A stretch of DNA of 64,000 bases from contig NZ_VLLL01000005.1 of the NCBI RefSeq assembly GCF_007994225.1, positions 2,012,130-2,076,129 on the forward strand, given 5' to 3'. The translations under genes and the position numbers were made by a program. The stretch comes from Stackebrandtia albiflava (GTDB lineage: Bacteria; Actinomycetota; Actinomycetes; Mycobacteriales; Micromonosporaceae). Shown piece by piece: positions 37,471 through 50,463 of this stretch (position 1 is its first letter; the number at the start of each line of letters is the position of its first letter). The notes beneath the pieces were generated by a model that did not search any database, was not told the origin of the DNA, and saw nothing but the letters and a program-made list of their open reading frames with translations.

Positions 37471-38355
37471 ATGAGATTCTCGAAGTTGTTGCGCACGACG
37501 ACGGCCGCGGCGGCCGGGCTGATGTTGGCGGGCACGATGGCCGCCTGCGGTGGCGGCGACGAGTCGGGTGGCAGCAAGGAACTGACCATCGGCTACATCA
37601 ACTGGGATGAGGCCGTGGCCGCCAGCAACCTGTGGAAGGTGATCCTGGAGGACGAGGGCTACGAGGTCGAGCTGGAAGAGCTCGAACCCGGCCTGATCTT
37701 CGAGGGCCTGTCCAACGGCGACATCGACTTCTTCCTGGACGGCTGGTTGCCGACCACGCACGCGAGCTACATCGAGAAGTACGGCGACTCGCTGGAACAG
37801 GTGGGCGTCTGGTACGACAACGCGTCGCTGAGCATCGCGGTGCCCTCTTATGTGGAGGACGTGAACTCGCTGGCCGATCTGGCCGACAACGCCGACACCT
37901 TCGGCGGCGAGATCATCGGCATCGAGGAGGGCGCCGGCCTGACCAAGGCGACGCAGGAGCAGGTCATCCCGACCTACGGACTGGACGGCGTCATGAAGCT
38001 GGTGACGTCCAGCACTCCGGCGATGCTGGAGGAACTCGACACCGCGATCGCCAACGAGGAGCCGATCGTCGTGACGCTGTGGCACCCGCACTGGGCGTAC
38101 GCGAACTACGACCTCAAGGACCTCGAGGACCCGGAGGGCACGCTCGGCACCGCCGAGGAGATCACCACCCTCGCCCGTGAGGGCTTCGGGGCCGACTTCG
38201 CGGACGTTAACGCGATGCTGGCGAAGTTCAAGATGGACGACCAGCAGCTCGGTGAGCTGGAGGAGCTGGTGCTCAACCAGAACCCGGACGATCACATCGC
38301 GGGTGCCGAGGCGTGGCTGGAGGCCAACCCCGACTTCGTGGACACGTTGAAGTAA
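37471..38355 (+). CDS. proX: Glycine betaine/proline-binding lipoprotein
   Basis: The 294-residue protein has a signal peptide with lipobox-like TMAAC, predicting lipidation at C26, and an OpuAC substrate-binding domain. Family features are IGYINWDEAVAASNLWKVIL, LSNGDIDFFLDGWLPTTH, GIEEGAGLTKATQEQVIPTYGL and TLWHPHWAYANYDLKDLEDP. The tryptophans would form the aromatic box for quaternary ammonium. GGAAGG precedes the ATG. It ends the proVWX operon. Confidence 0.95.
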   Translation: MRFSKLLRTTTAAAAGLMLAGTMAACGGGDESGGSKELTIGYINWDEAVAASNLWKVILEDEGYEVELEELEPGLIFEGLSNGDIDFFLDGWLPTTHASYIEKYGDSLEQVGVWYDNASLSIAVPSYVEDVNSLADLADNADTFGGEIIGIEEGAGLTKATQEQVIPTYGLDGVMKLVTSSTPAMLEELDTAIANEEPIVVTLWHPHWAYANYDLKDLEDPEGTLGTAEEITTLAREGFGADFADVNAMLAKFKMDDQQLGELEELVLNQNPDDHIAGAEAWLEANPDFVDTLK

Positions 38356-38361
38356 CGCCTC

Positions 38362-38559
38362 AGAGGCTGTCTTCGGTCCTCGTTCGTCGCGAGCGGTGTC
38401 CGGTCGAGTGCATTCGCAAGGCGGAGGACGCAATGCTTCAGAAGGTCCGTGCGTACCGGTGTTGTACGCACCGGTTCTTCAGCGGCGCTGCCTTCGACAA
38501 CGCCGCGAGGCGCCGACCGGGCGACGCGCAGCAGAACAGCAGGGTCGAAGACAGCCTCT
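38362..38559. mobile_element. 198-bp MITE-like element with perfect 14-bp terminal inverted repeats
   Basis: AGAGGCTGTCTTCG at the left end and CGAAGACAGCCTCT at the right end are exact reverse complements, and partial matching continues inward. The interior has an additional hairpin GTGCGTAC/GTACGCAC around seven bases and no transposase. No clear target-site duplication was found. It lies six bases after the proX stop and just before a terminator hairpin, as if inserted between them. A non-autonomous insertion element is the best explanation; a structured RNA is possible. Confidence 0.55.
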
Positions 38560-38570
38560 TAGACGTCGCG

Positions 38571-38601
38571 CGGGGAGTCGGTCGATGCGACCGGCTCCCC
38601 G
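38571..38601 (+). terminator. Strong terminator hairpin of proVWX
   Basis: CGGGGAGTCGGTCG and CGACCGGCTCCCCG pair over 14 positions with a single T-G and a three-base loop. There is no T-run. It is separated from proX by the inverted-repeat element. Confidence 0.7.
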
Positions 38602-38687
38602 TCGTCGTGTCGGGTGGTGTCACGGGAGGCGTCGGGCACGGCCGGCGCCGATCCGTACCGACCCTTCGCGGCCGTGTCACAGCTCGC

Positions 38688-38767
38688 GTCTCGCGACTGC
38701 GCCACATCTCCGCTTCGCGGCCGTACTACATCTCCGCTTCGCGACTGCGCTACATCTCCGCTTCACG
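38688..38767. repeat. Short tandem repeats spanning the 3' end of rluB
   Basis: ACATCTCCGCTTC occurs three times, about 24 bases apart, joined by related CGCGACTGCGC or CGCGGCCGTAC spacers. The last copy encodes the final Glu-Ala-Glu-Met residues and stop of the pseudouridine synthase. The extra copies lie downstream of the stop, so they look like slippage duplications of the gene end. Confidence 0.6.
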
Positions 38768-39511
38768 GTAGAGCGACGCGATCTCGTCCGGGCGCAGCCG
38801 CCGCAGGGTGCCGGGTTTCAGGTTGCCCAGCCGGACCTGGCCGATGGCGGTGCGTACCAGGCGGTTGACGGGGAGGCCGACCTCGGCGAGTAGCCGCCGC
38901 ACGAGGTGTTTGCGGCCCTCGTGGACGACGACCTCGACGAGGGCCTGGTCGTGGAACTCGTCGATGACCTTGAAGTCGTCGACGGTGACGGGGCCGTCTT
39001 CGAGGACGACGCCGGAGGCGAGTCGCCTGGCTATGGCGGGACCGGCGAACCCGGTCACCTGGCAGCGGTAGGTCTTGGTGATGCCGTGCGAGGGATGCGA
39101 CAACTTCTGTGCGAGTTCGCCGTCGTTGGTCAGCAGCAGCAGCCCCTCCGAGTCCAGGTCGAGTCGCCCGACGTGGAACACCCGTTCGGGGATGCCCGCG
39201 GTGAACTCCGTCAGGCCGCGGCGTCCCTGTTCGTCGTCCATCGAGGAGACGACGCCTCGGGGCTTGTTGAGGGCGTAGTGGACGAGCCGCACGTCGGTGA
39301 TGATGCGTTCCCCGTCGACGTGTACGACGTCGACGGCGGGGTCCACGCGGCGACCGAGGACGGCCTTCTGCCCGTTGACGGTGACCCTGCCGGCGGCGAT
39401 GAGGTCCTCGCACACGCGCCGGGAACCGACCCCGGCACCCGCCATCACCTTCTGGAGTCGTATCCCGTCGGTCTCGGTGGGACGGCGGTTGTCAGGTTTC
39501 ACTTGTTTCAC
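38750..39511 (-). CDS. rluB: 23S rRNA pseudouridine synthase, RluB/RsuA family
   Basis: The 253-residue protein has an S4 RNA-binding domain (about 18-75; IRLQKVMAGAGVGSRRVCEDLIAAGRVTVNG) and a catalytic domain with HVGRLDLDSEGLLLLTNDG, which carries the catalytic aspartate. The end has EVVVHEGRKHLVRRLLAEVG and VNRLVRTAIGQVRLGNLKPG. The actinobacterial scpB-linked member modifies the large-subunit rRNA (position inferred from the family). The GTG start lies 20 bases inside the end of scpB. Confidence 0.94.
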   Translation of the reverse strand: MKQVKPDNRRPTETDGIRLQKVMAGAGVGSRRVCEDLIAAGRVTVNGQKAVLGRRVDPAVDVVHVDGERIITDVRLVHYALNKPRGVVSSMDDEQGRRGLTEFTAGIPERVFHVGRLDLDSEGLLLLTNDGELAQKLSHPSHGITKTYRCQVTGFAGPAIARRLASGVVLEDGPVTVDDFKVIDEFHDQALVEVVVHEGRKHLVRRLLAEVGLPVNRLVRTAIGQVRLGNLKPGTLRRLRPDEIASLYREAEM

Positions 39512-40253
39512 CGATTTCTGTGATGTCGTTCGGCAGGAACGGTGCCAGTGGCGGCAGTTCCGCCACCGAGTTCAGTCCGAGTTTGTCGAGGAACATGGAG
39601 GTGGTGCGGTACAGGTGGGCGCCGGAGTCGGGGTCGGATCCGCATTCCTCGATGAGCCCGCGGGTGGTGAGGGTGCGGATCACGCCGTCGCAGTTGACGC
39701 CGCGGATGGCCGAGATGCGGCCACGGGTGACGGGTTGCCGGTAGGCGACGACCGCGAGGGTCTCCAGGGCCGCCTTGGTGAGGCGGACCTGTTGGCCGTC
39801 GAGGACGAACCGTTCGACGTGGGCGGCGTACGCCTCGCGCGTGTAGTACCGCCATCCACCGGCCTGCCGCCGCAGGTCGAAGCCGCGGCCGTCGCCGGTG
39901 TACTCGGCGGCGAGCCGTCGGAGCGTGTCGGTGATCTCGGTCTCGGTGCGGCCGAGGACCTGGGCGAGGACGGTCTCACCGACGGGTTCCTCGCACACCA
40001 GCAGGATCGCCTCCAGGGTCGCGGCGAGGTCTTCGGTGTAGGGCAGCGGCGGCTCGGGCGCGGGAGGGGACGCCGGGGCCTCGGGTTCCCGCACCGGGTC
40101 GGGCGGCGGTGGGGGCGCGGGGTGCGCCTCGACGGGTTCGTCGGGTGGTGTGTCGGATCGTTCGCCGCGTTGCCACGGTGGCGACCAGTCGGCGAGTTCG
40201 TCGGCGAGGCCGCCACCGCCGACGGGGGTCGTCGCGGAGTCGTTGTCGGTCAT
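39492..40253 (-). CDS. scpB: Segregation and condensation protein B
   Basis: The 253-residue protein has a Pro/Glu/Asp-rich N-terminal extension of about 70 residues, followed by the winged-helix pair of ScpB. Family landmarks are LAATLEAILLVCEEPVGETVLAQVLG, GGWRYYTREAYAAHVERFVL, LTKAALETLAVVAYRQPVTRGRISAIRGVNCDGVIRTL and LYRTTSMFLDKLGLNSVAELP. It binds ScpA in the SMC condensin complex. ATG follows GGAGGGG and overlaps the scpA stop (ATGA). Confidence 0.95.
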   Translation of the reverse strand: MTDNDSATTPVGGGGLADELADWSPPWQRGERSDTPPDEPVEAHPAPPPPPDPVREPEAPASPPAPEPPLPYTEDLAATLEAILLVCEEPVGETVLAQVLGRTETEITDTLRRLAAEYTGDGRGFDLRRQAGGWRYYTREAYAAHVERFVLDGQQVRLTKAALETLAVVAYRQPVTRGRISAIRGVNCDGVIRTLTTRGLIEECGSDPDSGAHLYRTTSMFLDKLGLNSVAELPPLAPFLPNDITEIGETSET

Positions 40254-41137
40254 GTCCCCTCCTGGTCGGCGTGCGGGCGGTCCTGTGCCGGTGTGTCCTG
40301 CCCGGATCCGGCGTACTCGTCGACGTCGACGGCGTCGGCCCGGTCGCCGGCGATCCACCTGACGGTGAGTTCCCCCAGTGCCTGTACCTGGTCGAATCCG
40401 ACGAGTCCCTCCCGGTACAGCTCCAGCAGTGCCAGGAACCGGGCGACGATCTCCAGGGTGTTCTCGCAGTCGGCGGTCAGCGAACGGAACGTCGCGCTGC
40501 CGATGCGGCGTAGACGTCGCTGAAGAATGATCGCATGTTCTCTGACGCTGACCCGCACCATGTGGACGTGGTCGGTGCCGACGGTGGGTGGTGGTTTGGG
40601 TCGCAGTGCCTGCGCGGCGAGGGCCGCGAGCTGCTCGGGTGTGACGGCCAGCACCAGTTCGGGCAGCGCGGCGGCGTATCTGGGTTCGAGTCCGCAGGTG
40701 CGGGGGTGTCGCAGGGAGGCGGCCTGTCCGAGCCGGTCGATGTGGCCCGCGGCCTCCTTGAACGCCTTGTACTGGAGGAGCCGGGCGAACAGCAGGTCGC
40801 GGGCCTCCAGGAGGGCCAGGTCCTCCTCGTCCTCGACCTCGGCGGAGGGCAGCAGCCGGGCGGCCTTGAGGTCGAGGAGGGTGGCGGCGATGAGGAGGAA
40901 CTCGCTGGCCTCGTCGAGGTCCCAGTCGTCTCCCAGCGCCTTGGTGTATGAGATGAACTCGTCGGTGACCTGGTGGAGCGAGACCTCGGTCACGTCGAGT
41001 TTGTGCTTGCTGATGAGCTGCAGCAGCAGGTCGAACGGCCCCGTGAAGTTGTCCAGGGTGACCTGGAATCCGGTGCGCTCGTCGGCGGGGGGTTCGGCGA
41101 CGGCGACGTCGTGGGGCGGGTTGTCCGGCGTGTGCAC
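40250..41137 (-). CDS. scpA: Segregation and condensation protein A (kleisin)
   Basis: The 295-residue protein has the ScpA N-terminal SMC-binding part (FQVTLDNFTGPFDLLLQLISKHKLDVTEVSLHQVTDEFISY, then EASEFLLIAATLLDLKAARLLP). Its C-terminal winged helix includes FLALLELYREGLVGFDQVQALGELTVRW. It bridges SMC heads with ScpB. GTG 41137 (VHTPDNPPHD) is the likely start but has a weak ribosome-binding site. It is part of parA-scpA-scpB-rluB on one strand. Confidence 0.93.
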   Translation of the reverse strand: MHTPDNPPHDVAVAEPPADERTGFQVTLDNFTGPFDLLLQLISKHKLDVTEVSLHQVTDEFISYTKALGDDWDLDEASEFLLIAATLLDLKAARLLPSAEVEDEEDLALLEARDLLFARLLQYKAFKEAAGHIDRLGQAASLRHPRTCGLEPRYAAALPELVLAVTPEQLAALAAQALRPKPPPTVGTDHVHMVRVSVREHAIILQRRLRRIGSATFRSLTADCENTLEIVARFLALLELYREGLVGFDQVQALGELTVRWIAGDRADAVDVDEYAGSGQDTPAQDRPHADQEGT

Positions 41138-41196
41138 GCCGACCAGCGTAATGGCCGTGGCGGGGGCGCCGGAAACGGCGCTCCGCGCGTGGCCGG

Positions 41197-42123
41197 TCAG
41201 CGCCGGTCGTCTTGCGCCGCGATCACCTCTCGGGCGAGCTGCCGGTAGGCGCGGGCACCCGACGACGCGGGCGCCCACGTGGTGATCGGCTCGCCCGCCA
41301 CGGTGGTCTCGGGGAACCGGACGGTGCGGGTGATGACCGTCTGGTACACCCGGTCGCCGAACGCCTCCACGACCCGCTGCAGCACCTGCCGCGAGTGGGT
41401 GGTGCGGGAGTCGTACATGGTGGCGAGGATGCCGTCCAGTTCGAGGTCGAAGTTGAGCCGTTCCCGTACCTTGTCGACGGTGTCGAGGAGCAGGGCGACA
41501 CCGCGCAGGCTGAAGAACTCGCATTCGAGGGGGACGAGGACGCCGTGGGCGGCGGTGAGCGCGTTCACGGTGAGCAGGCCGAGCGAGGGCTGGCAGTCGA
41601 TGATGATGAAGTCGTATTCGCTCATGACCGGTCGCAGCAGCCTGGCGAGGGTCTGTTCGCGCGCGACCTCGTTCACCAGTTGGATCTCCGCGGCCGACAG
41701 GTCGATGTTGGCGGGCAGTACGTGCAGGCCCGCGACGTTGGTCTTGACGATGACGTCCTCGATGGAGACGTCGCTCTGCATGAGGAGGTTGTAGACCGTC
41801 AGTTCCAGCGTGTGGGGGTTGACGCCGAAGCCGACCGACAGGGCTCCCTGCGGGTCGAAGTCGACCAGCAGGACCTTGCGGCCGTACTCGGCGAGGGCGG
41901 CGCCCAGGTTGATGGTCGTGGTGGTCTTGCCCACGCCGCCCTTCTGGTTGGCCATGGCCACGACCCGGGCGGGACCGTGCCGTTCCAACGGTTGCGGCTG
42001 CGGAATCTCACCGCGCCCGGTGTACGCCTCCGGGTCGGCGGATGCGGCGTCGCCGTCCAGTTCGGACGCCGGCTGGGCGGCACCGCGCAACGCCGCCCAC
42101 TTGTCGTTGTCTGGACTGTTCAC
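41197..42123 (-). CDS. parA: ParA/Soj-type ATPase of the scpAB cluster
   Basis: The 308-residue protein has a 50-residue N-terminal extension, then the deviant Walker A KGGVGKTTTTINLG with the signature lysine. It also has VDFDPQGALSVGFG, Walker B region YDFIIIDCQPSLGLLTVNAL, and VVEAFGDRVYQTVITRTVRFPE typical of ParA. No parB gene or parS-like palindrome is nearby. This is the second, condensin-linked ParA common in actinobacteria. The GTG start follows AGGAGGG at good spacing. Confidence 0.94.
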   Translation of the reverse strand: MNSPDNDKWAALRGAAQPASELDGDAASADPEAYTGRGEIPQPQPLERHGPARVVAMANQKGGVGKTTTTINLGAALAEYGRKVLLVDFDPQGALSVGFGVNPHTLELTVYNLLMQSDVSIEDVIVKTNVAGLHVLPANIDLSAAEIQLVNEVAREQTLARLLRPVMSEYDFIIIDCQPSLGLLTVNALTAAHGVLVPLECEFFSLRGVALLLDTVDKVRERLNFDLELDGILATMYDSRTTHSRQVLQRVVEAFGDRVYQTVITRTVRFPETTVAGEPITTWAPASSGARAYRQLAREVIAAQDDRR

Positions 42124-42332
42124 CTAACGCCCTCCTGCGATGAGTCCGGCGCCACTCTGCCTTCCCGGCCGCCGATCTCGATTCCGTTCTGCGGAAGCCG
42201 AAACCGTTGAAGCCCGCCTCTGCGACTGTACGCCACTTTACCGATGCGCGCACGACGGCCGCGCCGCGTCGTACCCGGCGTGAGAGATCGGCGCGCGTGA
42301 GGATCGGTGACACCCGGAACGATCATGCTATG

Positions 42333-43250
42333 TCACCGCGCCCGGGGGTGCGAACTCGCGTACACCTCTCTGAGTCTATCGACTGTCACAAGTGTGTAGA
42401 TCTGTGTGGTGCTCACTGCGGCGTGCCCCAACAGTTCCTGTACCACCCGGACGTCCGCGCCGCCGTCGAGCAGGTGGGTGGCGAAGGAGTGGCGCAGTGT
42501 GTGTGGACCGATGCCGGACGGGAGTCCCGCCACCTCGGCCGTCTTGCGCAGGATGAGATGGGCGCCCTGCCGGGTGAGCGGCCCGCCTCGGGAGTTGACC
42601 AGCAGCCGGGGGTGCCGGGGTGTGAAGGTGGGCCGGGCGGTGGAGAGGTAGGCGGCCACGGCGCGGCGCGCGTAGCCGCCCAGTGGCACCGTCCGGGTCT
42701 TGCCGCCCTTGCCGCGCAGTGTGACCGCCGCGGCGTCCAGGTCGACGTCGTCGACGTCGGCGGTGACGGCCTCCGACACCCGGGCGCCGGTGCCGTAGAG
42801 CAGTTCCAGTAGGACCGCGTCACGCAGTCCTCGCGGCCCGGGGGTGACGGTGGCGGCCTCCAGGAGCCGGGTGACGGAGTCCACGTCGATCGCCTTGGGC
42901 AGCCGCAGCGGCGCGCGCGGCAACGGCTGGTCGGCGGTGGGGTCGGTGGCGCACAGCGACTCGGCGAGGGCGAACCGGTGGAGTCCCCGCACGGCGCTTC
43001 CGGCGCGTGCGACCGAGCGCGCCGCCAGTGGCGGATGTTCCTCGTCACCGGCGGCGAGGGCGGCGAGGTGGTCGGCGACGTGTCGCGGCGTCACCCGCGT
43101 CAACCGGTCGATTCCGAGGGAGTCGAGCCGCGCAAGGTACCGGTCCAGGTCCCGGCGGTACCCGGCGATCGTGTTGGCGGTGTGGCCGCGCTCGACGACC
43201 AGGTGGTCCAGGAACTCCCGGACCACCTGGGCCGCCGTGGGCGTCGTCAG
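42333..43250 (-). CDS. xerD: Tyrosine recombinase XerD with probable CTG start
   Basis: The 305-residue protein has the SAM-like N-terminal domain (VREFLDHLVVERGHTANTIAGYRRDLDRYLARL). Its catalytic domain has R in LLYGTGARVSEA, HTLRHSFATHLL, LLGHAAVSTTQ and the nucleophile Tyr in IYT. It resolves chromosome dimers at dif together with XerC. No ATG/GTG/TTG fits the family start. CTG 43250 gives MTTPTAAQVVREFL, overlaps the ald stop (CTGA) and has GAGG seven bases upstream. GTG 43226 is the fallback, without a ribosome-binding site. Confidence 0.92.
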   Translation of the reverse strand: MTTPTAAQVVREFLDHLVVERGHTANTIAGYRRDLDRYLARLDSLGIDRLTRVTPRHVADHLAALAAGDEEHPPLAARSVARAGSAVRGLHRFALAESLCATDPTADQPLPRAPLRLPKAIDVDSVTRLLEAATVTPGPRGLRDAVLLELLYGTGARVSEAVTADVDDVDLDAAAVTLRGKGGKTRTVPLGGYARRAVAAYLSTARPTFTPRHPRLLVNSRGGPLTRQGAHLILRKTAEVAGLPSGIGPHTLRHSFATHLLDGGADVRVVQELLGHAAVSTTQIYTLVTVDRLREVYASSHPRAR

Positions 43251-44362
43251 TGCAGGACCTCTTCGGGCTTGACGGCGGGCAGGCCGTGGGCCTCGGCGAC
43301 CGGCCCGTAGACGAGGTGCCCGTCGTGGGTGTTGAGCCCCAACGCCAGGGCCGGGTCCTTGTGCATGGCCTGCCGCCAACCGTGGTTCGCCAGTTCCAAC
43401 GCGTACGGCATCGTCACGTTGGTCAGGGCGTACGTGGAGGTGTGCGGCACCGCGCCGGGCATGTTCGCCACGCAGTAGAAGATCGAGTCGTGCACCTGGT
43501 AGACCGGGTCGGCGTGCGTGGTGGCCCGGGAGTCCTCGAAGCAGCCGCCCTGGTCGATGGAGATGTCCACCAGGACGCTGCCGGGCTTCATCCGCGACAC
43601 CAACTCGTTGCTGACGATCTTGGGGGCCTTGGCGCCGGGCACCAGGACCGCGCCGATGACCAGGTCCGCGTCGAGGACGGCCTTCTCCACCTCGTAGGCG
43701 TTGGAGGCGATGGTCTGGAGGTGGCCCTGGTAGATGCGGTCGGCGGCGCGCAGCTTGTCGATGTTCTTGTCCAGCAGCATCACCTCGGCCTGCATGCCCA
43801 GGGCGATGGCGGCGGCGTTCATCCCGGACACACCGGCGCCGATGACGACGACGCGGGCGGCGTGGACGCCGGAGACGCCGCCCATGAGGACGCCGCGACC
43901 GCCGCCGGACCGCATCAGGTGGTAGGAGCCGGCCTGGGGTGCGAGCCGGCCGGCGACCTCGCTCATCGGCGCGAGCAGCGGGAGGGCGCCGTCGGCGGTC
44001 TCGACCGTCTCGTAGGCGATGCCGGTGACCCGGCGTTCCAGCAGGGCGTCGGTGCACTCCCGGGAGGCCGCCAGGTGCAGGTAGGTGAACAGGGTCTGGC
44101 CGGGGCGCATCCGGTGGTACTCGGAGGCGATCGGCTCCTTGACCTTGAGGACGAGTTCGGCCTGTTCCCACACGTCGTCGGCGGTGGCCAGCATGTGGGC
44201 GCCCGCGGCGATGTAGTCGGCGTCGGGGATGGAGGAACCCTCCCCCGCACCGGATTCGATGACCACCTCGTGGCCGTGCCGCACGAACTCGTGAACCCCG
44301 GCCGGGGTTATGGCCACCCGGTACTCGTGGTTCTTGACCTCGCGAGGAATCCCAACCTTCAC
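43247..44362 (-). CDS. ald: Alanine dehydrogenase
   Basis: The 371-residue enzyme interconverts alanine with pyruvate and ammonia using NAD. Family features are VKVGIPREVKNHEYRVAITPAGVHEFVRHGHEV at the N-terminus, the LKVKEP lysine region, FTYLHLAAS with the catalytic histidine, and the NAD-binding VVIGAGVSGMNAAAIALGMQAEVMLLDKN. It ends with NMPGAVPHTSTYALTN. Length matches the family exactly when the GTG at 44362 is used. A candidate promoter with a TTGACA -35 lies about 150 bases upstream. Confidence 0.97.
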   Translation of the reverse strand: MKVGIPREVKNHEYRVAITPAGVHEFVRHGHEVVIESGAGEGSSIPDADYIAAGAHMLATADDVWEQAELVLKVKEPIASEYHRMRPGQTLFTYLHLAASRECTDALLERRVTGIAYETVETADGALPLLAPMSEVAGRLAPQAGSYHLMRSGGGRGVLMGGVSGVHAARVVVIGAGVSGMNAAAIALGMQAEVMLLDKNIDKLRAADRIYQGHLQTIASNAYEVEKAVLDADLVIGAVLVPGAKAPKIVSNELVSRMKPGSVLVDISIDQGGCFEDSRATTHADPVYQVHDSIFYCVANMPGAVPHTSTYALTNVTMPYALELANHGWRQAMHKDPALALGLNTHDGHLVYGPVAEAHGLPAVKPEEVLH

Positions 44363-44518
44363 TGTCCCGCTACCTTTCGTCATGGCCACCGGCTTGAGGC
44401 TAAGCGCTTGTGGGATTCCCCGGGCGGCCCCGCGCCGAATCGGACCCGCCGGCGGGTTCGGGACCGCCGGCCGCACGGGTTCGCCGACGCGTCGACGTCG
44501 ACGAACAATGTCGGGGAC

Positions 44519-44548
44519 AGGATCACATGCCCGTTGAATCCTTGTCAA
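44519..44548 (-). promoter_or_regulatory. Candidate ald promoter
   Basis: On the minus strand a perfect TTGACA is followed after 18 bases by GATCCT, giving a leader of about 150 nt before ald. A TAAGCGCTTG semi-palindrome within the leader could be a regulator site. Confidence 0.45.
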
Positions 44549-44600
44549 GCAGCCCCACGGGCCTAAATAAGTAAGCCGAACGCGGACTGTGACCATTGAT

Positions 44601-45169
44601 TCATAGGGTGTGACGAATGTCCAGTCGTTGGGCGGCGGCGAGGACCGCCACCGCGGTGACGCCGTTGCGGATCCGGCCGTCCATGACGCCCGCCACCGCC
44701 TCCGGCAGCGGCCACCACCGGAGGGTCAGATCGGCCTCCTCCTGGGACCGGACGTGCCGGTCCGCCACGGGCACCGGCGACAGCCCGCGCGCCAGGAAGA
44801 CGGGGATCCGCTCGTCCATGGCACCCGGTGACGGGAAGACGTCGATCAGCGGCTCCATCGTCTGCGCCGTCAGGTCCACCTCCTCGGCCAGTTCGCGCCG
44901 CGCCGTGACCGCCGGGTCCTCCCCCGGGACGTCACGCAGACCGGCCGGGATCTCCCACAGCCGCTGCCGCACCGGGTGACGGTACTGGTACACCAGGGCG
45001 ACCCGGAGGTCGTCGTCGACGGCGACCACCGCCACGGCACCCGGGTGACGCATGTAGATCCGGTCGGCCCGGCTGCCGTCGGGCATCACCACCGTGTCGC
45101 GGTCGATGGCGAAACGGAACCCCCGGTACTCGGTACGCGACGCGGTAACCGGGAAGTCGTGTGTGGACA

Positions 45170-45170
<1 letters not shown>
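44601..45170 (-). CDS. Nudix hydrolase (ADP-ribose pyrophosphatase type)
   Basis: The 189-residue protein has a full Nudix box GLRDVPGEDPAVTARRELAEEVDL (G-x5-E-x7-REUxEE), preceded by ALVYQYRHPVRQRLWEIPAG, typical of ADP-ribose pyrophosphatases. It hydrolyses a nucleoside diphosphate linked to X, probably ADP-ribose. ATG 45170 shares its base with the pyrG stop; GTG 45173 is an alternative. It follows pyrG in the same transcript. Confidence 0.92.
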
Positions 45171-49201
<4,031 letters not shown>

Positions 49202-49205
<4 letters not shown>

Positions 49206-50311
49206 CGACCGGTCAGTTCCCGGTACAGGGCGTCGATCTGGTCGACCGTGTCGGTCTCCGACGGCCAGGTCGCCGCCTGCTCGGGACCGGCCTTCGCCAG
49301 CCTCGCCGACTCCTCCGGATCCGCCAGCAACTCACGCACCGCGGCGTCGAGCGCCGCGGGATCACCGGTCGGGATCAGCCGCGCGGCCTGCCCCACGAGT
49401 CCCGGCACACCACCGGCCCGGGTCGCCAACAACGGCCTTCCCGCCCGCAGCGCCTCCTGCGCGAACATCTGGCGCGTCTCGGAGTCACTGGTGACCACCG
49501 CCAGATCGGCCGCCGCCAACAGGTCGGCCACGTCGGACCGGTGCCCCAGCAACAACACCGGCGCGCTCCGCTGCGCCACCCGGTCCGCCAGCTCCGACCG
49601 GATCGGGCCGTCCCCGGCCACCACCACCAGCGGCACCGGGTCCATGTCCCGCCATCCCGCCGCCACGTCGATCAACATGTCGATCCGCTTCACCGGGTGC
49701 AACCGGCCCACGGTCAGCACAACCGGGCGGTCCTCCGCCCCCAGCTCGGCCTTCACCTCGGCGGCGTCACGCACCGCCGCAGGAAGCGGCGGCGCCGCGA
49801 CCGGCGCGTACCTCACGTCCACACCCCCCGAGGCCAACACGGCCCCCACCTGGTCGGGGTCGGTGCACAACGACACCGCGGCCCCCCGCGCGACGGCCTT
49901 CTCGGCCTCCCGCAGCAACCGGTCCCGAACACCGCCACCGGAGGTGTCCAGGTGGATGTGCCAGCTCACGACCAACGGCACGCCAGGCACACCCGCCACC
50001 CGCGACACCAGGCCGGCCCGCAACCCGTGGGCGTGCACGACGTCCGGCGCACCACCCCCCGGCCCCCGCAACGCCTTACGCAGCGCCCAGCACGCGGCGG
50101 CATCCTTCACCGGGTCCATCGACGCGGAGATCTCGATCGGCACGAACCGGGCACCGGTCTCCCGGAACCCGAACCGTTCCTCGGTCGCGGCGGGGCCGAA
50201 CACGGTCACCCTGTCACCCCGCGCCGACAGCTCCCTGGTCAACGAGACCACGTGGGTGCCGATCCCCCCGGTACTGGTCCCCAGCACCTGTGCGATTCGC
50301 CTGCCGCTCAC
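49202..50311 (-). CDS. Glycosyltransferase family 4 protein
   Basis: The 369-residue protein starts at GTG with IAQVLGTSTGGIGTHVVSLTRELSARGDRVTVFG (acceptor domain, GT-B fold). It has VVLTVGRLHPVKRIDMLIDVAAGW and EALRAGRPLLATRAGGVPGLVG, the GT4 donor-binding region where E in QEALRAGRPLLAT would bind the nucleotide sugar. Substrate unknown. It lies between MurJ and the AlkP-like membrane protein, which suggests a role in envelope glycan or glycolipid synthesis. Confidence 0.9.
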
Positions 50312-50463
50312 TGTCTTGAGTCACCTTTTCCTGAAATCGCCACCGTCGTGCGACGCGCGCGCTGCCCGCACGGCCACGCCCCACCGGCTGTCCGCCTCAC
50401 CGATACTGCCGTACCCGCCGAGCCGACCGTCGCCGCCCCGGGGCACGGGTGAATCCGCTCCCG

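Noticed and set aside
39490..39520. GTTTCAC-rich stretch resembling half of a parS site near scpB/rluB
   Set aside because: The parS consensus is a palindrome; here GTTTCAC is repeated directly, not inverted.
42333..44171. 612-codon minus-strand frame joining xerD to upstream sequence
   Set aside because: The upstream half overlaps ald in another frame and has no recombinase similarity; homology starts at the CTG.
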